Below are positions 41,832 through 54,390 of a stretch of 64,000 nt of DNA, piece by piece. A program made the translations under genes and the position numbers. Position 1 is the stretch's first letter. Every line of letters begins with the position of its first letter. The stretch spans positions 62,001 to 126,000 of the forward strand of contig JAFTIR010000021.1 in the NCBI GenBank assembly GCA_017456765.1. Direction: 5' to 3'. A model generated the notes under the pieces. That model was given only the letters and a program-made list of their open reading frames with translations, did not search any database and was not told where the DNA came from. This DNA is from Clostridia bacterium. GTDB taxonomy: Bacteria > Bacillota > Clostridia > Oscillospirales > CAG-382.

Positions 41832-43991
41832 TTGGAAATCAGAAAACTCAAGAACGGTATTTATCATATATATGAAGGCGACCCAAACGCCTCAATGCTG
41901 ACACGCTACGGCATATTGAAAACAGGCATTGAAACTGAAAATGACGGTGTTGTTGAGATGACCGAAAGCGGTATTCTTTTTCACGCCGCAAAGGGCGATG
42001 CTCACTTTGTAAAAAAGGAAGATGGCGAGGGATTTTCTCTCACCCTTGCTCTTGAAAAAGAGGAACGCCTCTTTGGTCTTGGTGATGCCAATCGCAAACA
42101 GCTTATGCTGAGAGGACTTAAGGTCGATATTTGTATTGACAACGTTGTGTCATACGGACCCATGCCTGTTTTGCTTAGTGATAAGGGCTGGGCGATTCTT
42201 CTTAACACTACATATAATAGTCAGTTTGACTGCGGTGCGGAAAATGAGGATGAGCTTGTAATCAGTGTCAAAAAAGGTAATTTTAACATTTATCTTTTCA
42301 GGGCAGATTCTCTTAAAGGACTTATCGAAAAAATCACAACTGTTACGGGAAGACCTGCAATTTTGCCGAAATTCGGTTATGGACTTTCTATGGTGAATAA
42401 TGAAGAAAACCTCAACGCAAGAGCACTTCTGTGGGATGTAAAGGCACTTCGTGATGAAAATATTGCCTGTGATGTAATGGGACTTGAGCCGTGCTGGATG
42501 CAGACGAGATATGATTCTTCTCTTGACAAAAAGTGGCATTCCGAGCGTTTTTATGTTCCATCGTGGGCGCCACAGGCAGGAGATTTCACCTTTTTCTATC
42601 CTCTTCGCATGATGGGAATTCAGCTTTCACTGTGGCTTTGCTGTGATTATGACCTTTTGTGGCACGAGGACGGCGAAGCCTCCATTCGTGAAGCTGACAA
42701 GAAAAAGGATGTCGAGCTTCACATCGTCGATGAACACCTTTCGGCAGGTGTTACTATGGATAAAATTACCGATAAAAACACCCCGTGGTTTGAGCATCTT
42801 AAAAAGTTTGTTGACCAGGGTGCAGCTGCCTTCAAAATGGATGGCGCATATCAGGTTTTGCACCATCGTGACCGTCTGTGGGGAGGAAAGTATCTTGATG
42901 ATGAGGTGCATAATGTATACTGCGTTCTGCTTGCAAAGCAGATGTCAAACGGCTACCGCGACTATACAGACAGACGACTTCTTATAAATACAGCAGGCGT
43001 ATATGTCGGAACTCAGCAGTTTGCCGCATCATGGGCTGGCGATACGGGTGGAGAGGCTGATACGGTGCTTTCCCTTATGAACCATGCAATGTGCGGACAT
43101 TCCAATACCACCTGCGACCTTGAACCCACCAATGACTATGCAATACACTACGGATTTTTACTACCCTGGTCTCAGTATTTCTGTTGGTCAAACTGGAAGT
43201 TTCCTTGGTTTCTTGGTGATAAGAAAAAAAGTCTTATACAATACTATTCTGCTCTTCGTTCATCTCTTGTGCCGTATATCTATACCATGGCACGAAAGGC
43301 ATATGACACAGGTCTTGCAATTCTCAGACCTCTTTCTCTGATGTACGAGGATACCGACCGCTTTGATAACACCTTTAATGCATATATGCTGGGCGATAAG
43401 CTTTATGTCGGTGTGTTTGACATGAACCTTTCACTCCCCGACGGAAGATGGATTGACTACTTTACGGGCGATGTTTATGAGGGCAATATTAAATATAATG
43501 TTCCTGAGGGCAGAGCCGGTGCGCTTTTTGTAAAAGAGGGAAGCGTGTTTGTCACAATGCAACCTCAGAAGTATGTGCTTGAAAAGGAACATGATTATAT
43601 TATAAATGTATATCCCGGAGCTGATGACACATTTTCCCTTTATGAAGATGACGGCTTTACCTATGACTACCGTGACGGAGCCTTTTGTACTACCGACATA
43701 AGACTTGAAAACAGCAATGATAAAGGCTTTGACCTTACGGTTTGTAAAAGACAGGGAAATTATTGCGGAAGACCCGATAACGGTCACGATGTTGTCAAAA
43801 ATTCCGTACCCGAAATTAAGGGTTGTGGAAAGGTTCGCGATATGCAGATAAAAATATTCGGCAAAAAGCCCTCTTGCATACGCTTTGATGGAAAGAATGT
43901 TGAATTTGAATACATCGATAATGCTTGTGTTTTTACACTTTCTGCCGATATTCATGAAGTAAAAGATGTGACATACAACATAGAGTTTTAA
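41832..43991 (+). CDS. glycoside hydrolase family 31 (alpha-glucosidase/alpha-xylosidase-like)
   Basis: A 719-residue cytosolic glycosidase, no signal peptide. The N-terminal beta domain (ERLFGLGDANRKQLMLRG) precedes the GH31 barrel. FKMDGAYQV holds the predicted nucleophile D337 and SWAGDTGGEADT the acid/base D404. The nucleophile segment lacks the usual WxDMNE or KTDFGE wording, so it belongs to a divergent subgroup and specificity is open. The start is TTG (MEIRKLKNG) with GAGGTGA about 7 nt before. A DUF554 gene follows 20 nt later, and a promoter lies upstream. Confidence 0.88.
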   Translation: MEIRKLKNGIYHIYEGDPNASMLTRYGILKTGIETENDGVVEMTESGILFHAAKGDAHFVKKEDGEGFSLTLALEKEERLFGLGDANRKQLMLRGLKVDICIDNVVSYGPMPVLLSDKGWAILLNTTYNSQFDCGAENEDELVISVKKGNFNIYLFRADSLKGLIEKITTVTGRPAILPKFGYGLSMVNNEENLNARALLWDVKALRDENIACDVMGLEPCWMQTRYDSSLDKKWHSERFYVPSWAPQAGDFTFFYPLRMMGIQLSLWLCCDYDLLWHEDGEASIREADKKKDVELHIVDEHLSAGVTMDKITDKNTPWFEHLKKFVDQGAAAFKMDGAYQVLHHRDRLWGGKYLDDEVHNVYCVLLAKQMSNGYRDYTDRRLLINTAGVYVGTQQFAASWAGDTGGEADTVLSLMNHAMCGHSNTTCDLEPTNDYAIHYGFLLPWSQYFCWSNWKFPWFLGDKKKSLIQYYSALRSSLVPYIYTMARKAYDTGLAILRPLSLMYEDTDRFDNTFNAYMLGDKLYVGVFDMNLSLPDGRWIDYFTGDVYEGNIKYNVPEGRAGALFVKEGSVFVTMQPQKYVLEKEHDYIINVYPGADDTFSLYEDDGFTYDYRDGAFCTTDIRLENSNDKGFDLTVCKRQGNYCGRPDNGHDVVKNSVPEIKGCGKVRDMQIKIFGKKPSCIRFDGKNVEFEYIDNACVFTLSADIHEVKDVTYNIEF

Positions 43992-44011
43992 GTGAAAACG
44001 GAGAAATAATA

Positions 44012-44713
44012 ATGCTTGGCGTAATAATAAATTGTATAACCGTAATTGTCGGAAGCCTTGTCGGCATGACCTTTAAAAATCTCATTTCCAAAAAGGTCAC
44101 CGACGGAGTTATGGTGGCAATCGGGCTTTGCACCGTTTATATCGGTATTGACGGGGCTTTGTCCGGGGAGAATACACTTGTGCTTATTCTTTCCATGGCA
44201 ATCGGCGCGGCAATTGGCTTTGTGCTTGACATTGACGGAAGAATAAATAAGTTTTCCGAGTTTGCAACACGCAGATTCAAAAAGGATGATAATGTAAATG
44301 TTGCAGAGGGGTTTGTAACGGCGTGCCTGATTTTCTGTGTCGGCGCAATGACACTTGTAGGCTCTGTGCAGGCAGGCGTTAACGGAGATAATACAACGCT
44401 GATTACCAAGGCAATGCTTGATTTGATTTCGTCCCTTGCCCTTGCTTCCACCTTTGGCGTGGGCGTTCTTCTGTCGACACTTTTTGTACTTGTGTTCCAG
44501 GGAGGAATTGTCCTGCTTTCAAGCCTTGTGGGAGATTTTCTCAGTCTTAGTATGCAGAATGAAATGATTTGCGCAGGCTCGGTAATTATTATTGGGCTTG
44601 GACTTAACATCATCGGCGTTTCAAAAATCAAGGTGGCAAATTTTGTTCCTGCCATGTTCATTGCCCCTGCAATTACGCCGCTTCTTAATAAATTTGTGGA
44701 AATAATATCATAA
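44012..44713 (+). CDS. DUF554-family membrane protein
   Basis: A 233-residue protein with about seven hydrophobic segments. The start GVIINCITVIVGSLVG, the central FVTACLIFCVGAMTLVGSVQAG and the end GLGLNIIGVSKIKVANFVPAM are hallmarks of DUF554 (putative transporter of unknown substrate). It follows the GH31 gene by 20 nt and is probably in its operon, but a link to sugar transport is not established. A bidirectional terminator follows. Confidence 0.9.
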   Translation: MLGVIINCITVIVGSLVGMTFKNLISKKVTDGVMVAIGLCTVYIGIDGALSGENTLVLILSMAIGAAIGFVLDIDGRINKFSEFATRRFKKDDNVNVAEGFVTACLIFCVGAMTLVGSVQAGVNGDNTTLITKAMLDLISSLALASTFGVGVLLSTLFVLVFQGGIVLLSSLVGDFLSLSMQNEMICAGSVIIIGLGLNIIGVSKIKVANFVPAMFIAPAITPLLNKFVEIIS

Positions 44714-44715
44714 AG

Positions 44716-44740
44716 AAAGCCTCCCGAAAGGGGAGGCTTT
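44716..44740 (+). terminator. bidirectional intrinsic terminator
   Basis: AAAGCCTCCC/GGGAGGCTTT (44716-44725/44731-44740) with loop GAAAG. It serves the DUF554 transcript and, read in reverse, the MBL/ThiN transcript. Confidence 0.9.
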
Positions 44741-44745
44741 TAATA

Positions 44746-45576
44746 TTAAAACTCAATTTCCATGCCGTCATATGACACAAGAAAACCCTTGTTTTCGGCA
44801 ATTGGTACAAGGTCATCATAGCTTGCCTTGCCGTTGTGGGAAAAGTGATTGAGAACAAATATTGTGCTCTCGTCCGCACTTCCGTTTTTGAAAAGTCTTT
44901 CTCTGACCTTTTCGCAGTCATCTATATTCATGTGCTTGTGACCACAGCTCTTTGCAAGACCCATGGTGCAGTCAAGCGAAACGAGATTGAAGTATGGCTT
45001 GTTTTCTTCAAGATGCGCCCATGTTTCGTCAAGGAAATATCCTGTGTCATGCCCGTAGAGCATAGACTTTTCGCCGTCTGAAATTCCGTAGAAAAAAGGA
45101 TATGTTTCATAGGCGTGATTTGCCTTGTAGGGCGTTACGGTGTAGTTATCAATCTGTATGCTCATAAATGGAGAAAGCTCTGTAAGATTCCACTTTCCTC
45201 TGTCAAGAACGCCGCTTTTGCGTAAATCGTCAAAAATTAGGTCAATGGAGGGCATTGAGCCGTAAAGGTTAAGGTGTGATAACTCCTCTTTGACAAAGCC
45301 GCCGGAACGGACGCCGATTGTGGGGGTGTGCAGGTGGTCGGCGTGTTTGTGGGTGATAAGAACGTTCTTGATTTGTGACAACGGAAGGTCCATGAACTGG
45401 TAATGATAAAGTGTGTCGGGAGGCATGTCTATAAGAAGCCTTCCGTCAACAAGAGCCTGAGAACGGGTTCTTATATTTTTGCCGCCTTTGATTTTTGAAT
45501 ATTTGCAAACTTCGCATGAGCAGTAGAGTGCAGGTACTCCCTCAGCTGCCGCAGTGCCGTAATATTTTAGCTTCAT
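44746..45576 (-). CDS. MBL-fold hydrolase, PhnP-like
   Basis: A 276-residue metal-dependent hydrolase. The start GTAAAEGVPALYCSCEVCKYS carries the CxxC structural zinc motif seen in PhnP-type phosphodiesterases. The catalytic motif is LITHKHADHLHTP (HxHxDH, about residues 74-83), with MLYGHDTGYF and the C-terminal FVLNHFSHNG as further ligands. PhnP hydrolyses cyclic ribosyl phosphate in phosphonate use, but no phosphonate genes lie here, so a general phosphodiesterase is as likely. It is 17 nt downstream of thiN on the same strand. Confidence 0.85.
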   Translation of the reverse strand: MKLKYYGTAAAEGVPALYCSCEVCKYSKIKGGKNIRTRSQALVDGRLLIDMPPDTLYHYQFMDLPLSQIKNVLITHKHADHLHTPTIGVRSGGFVKEELSHLNLYGSMPSIDLIFDDLRKSGVLDRGKWNLTELSPFMSIQIDNYTVTPYKANHAYETYPFFYGISDGEKSMLYGHDTGYFLDETWAHLEENKPYFNLVSLDCTMGLAKSCGHKHMNIDDCEKVRERLFKNGSADESTIFVLNHFSHNGKASYDDLVPIAENKGFLVSYDGMEIEF

Positions 45577-45593
45577 GTGTTAAACCTCGTTGT

Positions 45594-46229
45594 TTATTTT
45601 TGGCTCTTTTGCCATATAATAATAATTGTACCGTCCCTTACTGAAATTTCAGCCTTTCTTCCGGTAAACTCATTGCTGACTCCAAGGGTGGGGTTAGAAG
45701 AATCAAGACACGCGTTTTCAAGGGAATATTTAAGACCCGACTCATAAACTCCGTCTGCTTTGCCGCCGAAAGGGAAGACCGAAACAAAGCCTTTCTCATT
45801 TCCGTCAAAAGAAAACTTGCCGTTGTGAAGCGCCTTTACCACGTAATTTCCGTCGGTGAGGGAAATGTCATATCCTTTTTCTGCGTAGGAGGATGAAAGT
45901 GCTATGTTTGCGATTGTGTGTTCAAGCCTTTTGCCGCCGAGAGCGCCTAAGATTTCAAATCTTTTGTAGCCGTGCTTTATACCCTCGATTATCGCAAGCT
46001 CGGTGTCTGTGAAATCCTTTTCTGCAGAGAAGCGCACAATGTTTTCGTGACTCGGTATTTCTCCGATTGTGTCAAAATCCCCAAGGAGAATGTCGGGCGT
46101 AAGACCGGACTTTTTGAGGTGATGGTAGCCTGCATCAGCCGCAATTATTAAATCGTCCTTGCCCTTTGTGATTTTACCTTCAAAATCTCCTGCGGCGAAA
46201 ATATAACATATCTTATCCAAGTCAATCAC
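45594..46229 (-). CDS. thiN: thiamine pyrophosphokinase
   Basis: Converts thiamine to thiamine diphosphate, the cofactor PFOR needs. It has about 211 residues. LIIAADAGYHHLKKSGLTPDILLGDFDTI (key parts AADAGYHHL and LLGDFDTI), EKDFTDTELAI and LGALGGKRLEHTIAN are diagnostic, and GVSNEF near the end is the thiamine-binding motif. The longest form starts at GTG 46229. An in-frame TTG at 46220 has better spacing from GGGGTGA, so the true start may be 3 residues shorter. Confidence 0.92.
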   Translation of the reverse strand: MIDLDKICYIFAAGDFEGKITKGKDDLIIAADAGYHHLKKSGLTPDILLGDFDTIGEIPSHENIVRFSAEKDFTDTELAIIEGIKHGYKRFEILGALGGKRLEHTIANIALSSSYAEKGYDISLTDGNYVVKALHNGKFSFDGNEKGFVSVFPFGGKADGVYESGLKYSLENACLDSSNPTLGVSNEFTGRKAEISVRDGTIIIIWQKSQK

Positions 46230-46375
46230 CCCGTCTTTCTGTCAGAAATCATTGTATCACAATGTTAAAATAAAGTCAAATGTAATTGTAATTTTTTGTT
46301 AAATTAACAAACTACTAACATAAAATAGTTTTACTTATAGTAAAATATTTATAATATGTGTCCGGAGGTGTGAAA

Positions 46376-46687
46376 ATGGCATCAGAAATGCTTGAAAAGA
46401 TACTCGAAGCCGAGAATTCGGCTAAGGAGAAGCTGGAAATTACACAGGCGAAAGCACGTGAAATTATAGAAAAAGCAAAATCCGATGGCGAGAAATTGCT
46501 GTCTGATAAAAAGAAAGCGGCTGAGGAGGACAGAATGAGAAGGCTCTCGTCCCTTTGCGATGAGGCTAATGAAAGAAAAGCGCAAATGCTGTCTGAGGCT
46601 CAGAAGGTTTGTGATGAAATGTCTCTTGTTGCCGCAACAAAATCCGATGAATGTACAAGGATTATTTTAGAAAAGCTCATGTCTTAG
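46376..46687 (+). CDS. ntpF: V-type ATPase subunit G/H-like (NtpF), peripheral stalk
   Basis: A 103-residue, highly charged, almost wholly helical protein. A heptad-like coiled coil (EKILEAENSAKEKLEI, AREIIEKAKSDGEKLL) fits the stalk subunit that pairs with subunit E. Weak sequence conservation makes the assignment depend on position: first gene of the ntp order F-I-K-E-C-G-A-B-D. I use ATG 46376, after CCGGAGGTG, rather than GTG 46358. The stalk holds the A/B ring against rotation. Confidence 0.82.
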   Translation: MASEMLEKILEAENSAKEKLEITQAKAREIIEKAKSDGEKLLSDKKKAAEEDRMRRLSSLCDEANERKAQMLSEAQKVCDEMSLVAATKSDECTRIILEKLMS

Positions 46688-46729
46688 TTTTTCTTTGGTT
46701 TTTCTTTTACCAAGTGGAGGTGATTATTT

Positions 46730-49178
<2,449 letters not shown>

Positions 49179-49199
49179 TAAATTTTTGGGAGAATTCCA

Positions 49200-49790
49200 A
49201 TGGATGGACTTACAAATATAATTGCAAAAATCCATGAACAGAATGACGCGGAATGTGAGAATGTTTTAGCAAGTGCCAAAAAGGAAGCAGAGGAAATTCT
49301 CGAAAAAGCGCAGGCTGAGGCAAAAGAGGCTTCTTTAAGAATTGCAGAGAAGACCGATAGTGAAGAGGCTGTTGCAAGGTCAAGGGCTGTGTCCAGTGCC
49401 GAAACCGAGTATAAGAGAGCTGTTCTTTCAAAGAAAAGCGAGCTTCTTGACATGGCAGTAAAAAATGCTCTTGAGCAAATTAAAAACATCCCCGATGATG
49501 TCTACTTCGGCTATATCGAAAAGCTGATTGTGTCAAATGCACTTGAAGGTGTCGGCAAAGTAATAATGTCGGAAAGAGACCTTACAAGGCTTCCCAAAGG
49601 CTTTGAAGAAAAGGTTTGCAGTCTTCTTTCGGACGGCAAAAAAATCGAAATATCAAAGGATACTTTGGATTTCGACGGCGGCTTTGTCATTGAATATGCA
49701 GAAATCTGCATTGACTGTTCATTTTCATCGCTCATAAATGACAAAATGGATGAAATCAGAGATGAGCTTTCAAAAGTTCTTTTTGCATAG
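49200..49790 (+). CDS. ntpE: V-type ATPase subunit E
   Basis: Peripheral stalk subunit, 196 residues. A long N-terminal helix rich in Ala, Glu and Lys (SAKKEAEEILEKAQAEAKEA) is followed by a mixed C-terminal domain that binds the A/B head (FDGGFVIEYAEICIDCSFSSLI, including the conserved GGF core). Position after ntpK and length agree with E. The ribosome site GGGAGAA lies before the ATG. Confidence 0.88.
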   Translation: MDGLTNIIAKIHEQNDAECENVLASAKKEAEEILEKAQAEAKEASLRIAEKTDSEEAVARSRAVSSAETEYKRAVLSKKSELLDMAVKNALEQIKNIPDDVYFGYIEKLIVSNALEGVGKVIMSERDLTRLPKGFEEKVCSLLSDGKKIEISKDTLDFDGGFVIEYAEICIDCSFSSLINDKMDEIRDELSKVLFA

Positions 49791-49802
49791 GAGGTGCTTT
49801 GA

Positions 49803-50771
49803 ATGAAGGACACCGAATTTGCGTATGCTGTGGCGAGAATCAGGTCGAATGAAGCACGGCTTCTTTCCACGGCATCAATTGAGACGCTCATCAACTCACA
49901 AGGCTATACGGATGCTCTTAAGATTCTGTCTGACCTCGGTTATGATAATCTTGAAAGTGTGGGTGAGGAGAAAGCTCTGGCGAATGTTTTAAGGAGTGCT
50001 TTCGAGCTTATCTATTCGTGTGCCCCGGATAAAAAGTGTCTTGATTTTCTCATAGTGAGAAATGATTTTCATAACATAAAGGCGCTCATTAAGTGTATGG
50101 TGGCAGGCATTGACGCAGAAAAGCTCATTCTATCACCCTCGGTTATTGACCCTCAGGTGATAGGTGAGGCACTCCAAAAGAAGGATTATTCCTTGCTTCC
50201 CGAGTTTGCCTCAGAAACCGTCAAAAGAGCCTATGAGCTTATTACAACGACGATGGACGGACAGACCTTGGAGGTCTTTCTTGACAGAAAAAGCATTGAG
50301 GCGAGTGTTATTCTTGCAAAGCAAAGCAAGGATGAGTTTTCAATAGCTCTTGCAAATCTTATGTGCGCCGTGGCGGATATAAAAATTGCACTTCGCTGTC
50401 TTAAGACGAATAAGGATGAAGCCTTTATAATGGGAGCTCTTGCCGACTGTGCTTTGCTTGACAAGGATAGACTGTGCGAGGCTGTACTTTCGGGCGAGGA
50501 TGCGCTTTGTGCGTATGTAAAGAATATTGGCTTTGATGTCTTTGCGGACTCAATAAAGAAAGGATATGCCGCCTTTGAAAAGGCGTGCGACGATATGCTC
50601 ATGGAAAGGGTAAAACACGCAAAGTATCAATGCCTTGGCATTGCACCCCTTGTGGCGTATTATTTTGCGGTAGATGCCCAGGTGAAAACTGTCAGAATTA
50701 TCCTTTCCTGTAAGAAAAACGGCCTTAATAATGAAAATATCAGAGAAAGGGTGCGTGTACTTTATGTATAA
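49803..50771 (+). CDS. ntpC: V-type ATPase subunit C
   Basis: Funnel-shaped central-rotor adaptor on top of the K ring, 322 residues, mostly helical. The opening KDTEFAYAVARIRSNEARLLS, with ARIR, is characteristic of the archaeal/bacterial C (AtpC/NtpC) family. DFLIVRNDFHNIKALIKCMV is the conserved repeat segment. The GGAGG just before the ATG lies 13 nt after ntpE. Its end overlaps the F/G subunit start by 8 nt. Confidence 0.9.
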   Translation: MKDTEFAYAVARIRSNEARLLSTASIETLINSQGYTDALKILSDLGYDNLESVGEEKALANVLRSAFELIYSCAPDKKCLDFLIVRNDFHNIKALIKCMVAGIDAEKLILSPSVIDPQVIGEALQKKDYSLLPEFASETVKRAYELITTTMDGQTLEVFLDRKSIEASVILAKQSKDEFSIALANLMCAVADIKIALRCLKTNKDEAFIMGALADCALLDKDRLCEAVLSGEDALCAYVKNIGFDVFADSIKKGYAAFEKACDDMLMERVKHAKYQCLGIAPLVAYYFAVDAQVKTVRIILSCKKNGLNNENIRERVRVLYV

Positions 50772-51075
50772 GATGGCAGTTGTCGGCGACAAGGACTCGA
50801 TATACGGCTTCGCTTCCTTAGGTCTTGGTATTTTTCCGTGTGACGATGAGGAAAGTGCATCTAAAACCGTTAAAGAGCTTGCAAAGAACGGCTACGGTGT
50901 AATATATATTACAGAGGAGCTTTTTGAAAAGCTAACCGACGAGGTAGAGCATTTCCGCAGCATGCCGCTTCCTGCGATAATTCCCATTCCCGGTGTTAAA
51001 GGCAATACGGGCGTTGGAATGAGAAACGTCAGCGTTTCTGTTGAAAAGGCGGTAGGGTCGGATATAATATCATAA
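50764..51075 (+). CDS. ntpG: V-type ATPase subunit F (NtpG)
   Basis: Central shaft subunit, 103 residues. It starts MYKMAVVGDKDSIYGFASLG, the family opening, and ends with the conserved PIPGVKGNTGVG segment. I use ATG 50764, which gives the family start; GTG 50755 has the closer AAAGG ribosome site and would add three residues. It overlaps ntpC by 8 nt. A hairpin repeat separates it from ntpA, dividing the operon in two. Confidence 0.9.
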   Translation: MYKMAVVGDKDSIYGFASLGLGIFPCDDEESASKTVKELAKNGYGVIYITEELFEKLTDEVEHFRSMPLPAIIPIPGVKGNTGVGMRNVSVSVEKAVGSDIIS

Positions 51076-51082
51076 TTGCGTT

Positions 51083-51213
51083 GAGTATGAAAAAGAGCCG
51101 CCACGGCTCGTTTCGTGACCTCAATAAGTCACGAAACATGAGTGGGCAGTTTTGGTTACTTTTGTTGAGTCAAAAGTAACGGAAAACGCACTCCGCAGAG
51201 CGCGGAACTATAT
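51083..51213 (+). repeat. half-copy of the multi-hairpin repeat inside the V-ATPase operon (copy 8)
   Basis: GAGCCG/CGGCTC (about 51095-51109), GTTTCGTGAC/GTCACGAAAC (51110-51119/51128-51137), GTTACTTTTG/CAAAAGTAAC (51155-51164/51171-51180) and a final GC-rich stem near 51187-51206. It is a single right half without centre or left half. It lies between ntpG and ntpA, so it must be transcribed or interrupt the operon. Confidence 0.8.
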
Positions 51214-51233
51214 TTTTATGAGGTTATAAATTT

Positions 51234-53000
51234 ATGGCTATTGGAAAAATATTAAAGGTTTCTGGTCCTCTCGTTATCGCAGAGGGCATGAGAGATGCGA
51301 ACATGTTCGACGTTGTTCGTGTTTCCGACAAGAAACTTATAGGTGAAATAATTGAAATGCACGGCGATAAAGCGTCGGTGCAGGTATATGAGGAAACATC
51401 GGGACTCGGTAGGGGCGAGCCTGTTGTGTCTACCGGCGAGCCGCTCAGCGTTGAACTCGGTCCGGGTCTTATCGGCTCGATTTTTGACGGTATACAGAGA
51501 CCCCTTGATGCCATTATGAGAATTTCGGGCAACAATATCGCACGAGGTGTTGAGGTTGCTTCTCTCGAGCGTGAAAGAATGTGGAAGTTTACTCCTTGCG
51601 TAAATGTTGGTGATAAGGTCATCGCCGGTGACGTTGTGGGGACTGTCAAGGAAACAGATGTTGTTCTTCATAAAATCATGGTACCTTTTGGCGTTGAGGG
51701 CGAAATTGCGTCTATAAATGAGGGCGAATTTCACGTTGACGATACAGTTTGTACTGTCAAGACTGCAAAGGGCGACGTTCATATGAGTCTTATGCAGAAG
51801 TGGCCTGTCAGACGTGGAAGACCCTATGCAAAAAAGCTCTCGCCCGACAAACCCCTTATCACAGGTCAGAGAGTAATTGACTCCATGTTCCCTATTGCAA
51901 AGGGCGGCGTTGCGGCAATTCCCGGTCCTTTCGGAAGCGGTAAGACTGTAACACAGCACCAGCTTGCAAAGTGGGCTGAGGCGGACATAGTTGTTTATAT
52001 CGGCTGCGGTGAACGAGGAAACGAAATGACGGACGTTCTTAATGAGTTCCCTGAGCTTATTGACCCCCATACAGGTAAGTCCCTCATGGAAAGAACCGTT
52101 CTTATCGCAAACACCTCCGATATGCCTGTTGCGGCGCGTGAGGCTTCTATATATACCGGTATTACAATTGCCGAATATTTCAGAGATATGGGCTATTCCG
52201 TTGCCCTTATGGCTGACTCAACAAGCCGCTGGGCAGAGGCTCTGCGTGAAATGTCGGGACGACTTGAAGAAATGCCCGGCGAAGAAGGCTATCCTGCATA
52301 CCTCGGCTCACGTCTTGCTCAGTTCTATGAAAGAGCAGGACGGGTAATTTCCCTTGGCAGTGAGGGTAGAGAAGGTGCGCTTTCTGCAATCGGTGCCGTA
52401 TCTCCTCCCGGCGGTGATATTTCTGAACCCGTTTCACAGGCAACCCTCAGAATTGTTAAGGTATTCTGGGGACTTGATGCTTCTCTTGCATATAAGAGAC
52501 ATTTCCCTGCAATCAACTGGCTTACAAGCTATTCATTGTATCTTGACCTGCTTTCCGACTGGTTCAAAGAAAACGTGTCGGAGGACTGGATGGAGCTTCG
52601 CGGTAGGCTTATGGGACTTTTGCAGGACGAAGCAGAGCTTGATGAAATCGTAAAACTTGTCGGTATGGATGCACTGTCCAGTTCCGACAGACTCAAGATG
52701 GAAACTGCAAGAAGTATAAGAGAGGACTTTCTACATCAGCTTGCTTTCCATGAGGTTGACACATACACAAGCCTTAAGAAACAGCATCTTTTAATGAAGC
52801 TTATTCTTAAATACTATGATGAAGCTACAGCTATTCTCGACAAGGGCGGAGATATTGAAAAGATTGCCTCCCTTGCTGTGCGCGAGCAGATAGGCAGATT
52901 CAAGTATGTCGAGGAAAAGGATATAAATGAACAGTTCGAGATAATCAATTCAGAAATTGTAAAGCAGATGAAAGAAGCAATTGTAAAGGAGGAATTCTGA
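51234..53000 (+). CDS. ntpA: V-type ATPase subunit A (catalytic)
   Basis: Catalytic head subunit, 588 residues, the usual length. The P-loop GPFGSGKTV lies about residues 232-240, after the non-homologous insertion typical of A subunits. The catalytic Glu is in [11 protein letters not shown], and [34 protein letters not shown] is the diagnostic central block (here [13 protein letters not shown] and GEEGYPAYL). [16 protein letters not shown] follows. The start lies after the repeat with GAGGTT upstream, so initiation is independent of ntpG. Confidence 0.96.
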   Translation: MAIGKILKVSGPLVIAEGMRDANMFDVVRVSDKKLIGEIIEMHGDKASVQVYEETSGLGRGEPVVSTGEPLSVELGPGLIGSIFDGIQRPLDAIMRISGNNIARGVEVASLERERMWKFTPCVNVGDKVIAGDVVGTVKETDVVLHKIMVPFGVEGEIASINEGEFHVDDTVCTVKTAKGDVHMSLMQKWPVRRGRPYAKKLSPDKPLITGQRVIDSMFPIAKGGVAAIPGPFGSGKTVTQHQLAKWAEADIVVYIGCGERGNEMTDVLNEFPELIDPHTGKSLMERTVLIANTSDMPVAAREASIYTGITIAEYFRDMGYSVALMADSTSRWAEALREMSGRLEEMPGEEGYPAYLGSRLAQFYERAGRVISLGSEGREGALSAIGAVSPPGGDISEPVSQATLRIVKVFWGLDASLAYKRHFPAINWLTSYSLYLDLLSDWFKENVSEDWMELRGRLMGLLQDEAELDEIVKLVGMDALSSSDRLKMETARSIREDFLHQLAFHEVDTYTSLKKQHLLMKLILKYYDEATAILDKGGDIEKIASLAVREQIGRFKYVEEKDINEQFEIINSEIVKQMKEAIVKEEF

Positions 53001-53001
53001 T

Positions 53002-54378
53002 ATGGCAAAGCAGTATAGAACTATTGAAGAAGTATCGGGACCTCTTATGCTTGTTCGCGGTGTCGAGGGAGTTACCTATAATGAGCTGGGTGAAATTGAG
53101 CTTGAGGGCGGAGAGAAGAGACGTTGCCGTGTTCTTGAAATCAACGGCAGTAATGCCCTTGTTCAGCTCTTTGAAAGCTCGACGGGTATTAACCTTTCAA
53201 ACAGCACCGTAAAATTCTTGGGTCGCGGGATGGAACTTGGCGTATCCGAGGATATGCTCGGACGTGTCTTTGACGGCCTTGGCCGCCCCATTGATAACGG
53301 CCCTGAAATCATTCCCGAAAAGAGACTTGATGTAAACGGCTCTCCCATAAATCCTGCGGCAAGAAGCTATCCTAACGAATTTATTCAAACAGGTATTTCC
53401 GCAATTGACGGACTTAATACCCTCGTTCGTGGTCAGAAACTTCCGATTTTCTCTGCTTCCGGTCTTCCTCATTCAAACCTTGCCGCGCAAATCGCAAGAC
53501 AGGCAAAGGTAAGGGGTAAGAATGAGCAGTTTGCCGTTGTATTTGCCGCAATGGGTATTACCTTTGAGGAATCAAATTTCTTTGTCAAGTCCTTTACCGA
53601 GACGGGTGCTATTGACAGAACGGTTCTTTTTGTAAACCTTGCAAATGACCCTGCAATCGAAAGAATTGCAACGCCAAAAATGGCACTTACAGCCGCAGAG
53701 TATCTTGCATTTGAAAAGAATATGCACGTGCTTGTAATCTTAACTGATATTACAAACTACGCGGATGCTCTTCGTGAGGTGTCCGCCGCACGTAAGGAAG
53801 TACCCGGACGCCGAGGCTATCCCGGTTACATGTATACTGACCTTGCCTCCATTTATGAAAGAGCGGGCAGACAGCAGGGAAGAGACGGTTCAATCACAAT
53901 GATTCCCATTCTTACCATGCCCGAGGATGACAAAACACACCCAATCCCTGACCTTACAGGCTACATTACTGAGGGACAGATTATCCTCTCGCGTGACCTT
54001 TACAGAAAGGGTATTACTCCTCCCGTAGATGTTCTTCCGTCGCTCTCCCGTCTTAAAGATAAGGGTATTGGCGAGGGCAAGACAAGGGCAGACCATTCAA
54101 ATACCATGAACCAGCTTTTCTCGGCTTATGCAAGAGGTAAGGACGCAAAGGAACTCATGATAATCCTCGGTGAGTCGGCACTTACGGACATTGATAAACT
54201 CTATGCTAAATTTGCGGACGAATTTGAAAAGAAATATGTTTCCCAGGGCTACGGAGCCGACAGAAGTATAGAAGAAACCCTCGATATTGGCTGGGAGCTT
54301 CTCAGAATTCTTCCAAGAAGCGAGCTTAAGCGTATCAGTGATAAATTCCTTGATATGTACTATGAAAAGAAAGACTGA
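53002..54378 (+). CDS. ntpB: V-type ATPase subunit B (regulatory head)
   Basis: Non-catalytic partner of A in the hexameric head, 458 residues. It lacks a P-loop, with [10 protein letters not shown] in its place, as normal for [16 protein letters not shown] and [21 protein letters not shown] are diagnostic, and [12 protein letters not shown] is also conserved. It begins one base after the ntpA stop, with AAAGGAGG inside the ntpA end, so synthesis is coupled. Confidence 0.96.
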   Translation: MAKQYRTIEEVSGPLMLVRGVEGVTYNELGEIELEGGEKRRCRVLEINGSNALVQLFESSTGINLSNSTVKFLGRGMELGVSEDMLGRVFDGLGRPIDNGPEIIPEKRLDVNGSPINPAARSYPNEFIQTGISAIDGLNTLVRGQKLPIFSASGLPHSNLAAQIARQAKVRGKNEQFAVVFAAMGITFEESNFFVKSFTETGAIDRTVLFVNLANDPAIERIATPKMALTAAEYLAFEKNMHVLVILTDITNYADALREVSAARKEVPGRRGYPGYMYTDLASIYERAGRQQGRDGSITMIPILTMPEDDKTHPIPDLTGYITEGQIILSRDLYRKGITPPVDVLPSLSRLKDKGIGEGKTRADHSNTMNQLFSAYARGKDAKELMIILGESALTDIDKLYAKFADEFEKKYVSQGYGADRSIEETLDIGWELLRILPRSELKRISDKFLDMYYEKKD

Positions 54379-54390
54379 CGGGGTGAGAAT

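Noticed and set aside
46327..46355. Promoter for the V-ATPase operon (TATAAT at 46350)
   Set aside because: A TATAAT is present, but no acceptable -35 lies 16-18 bp upstream and the leader would be extremely short.
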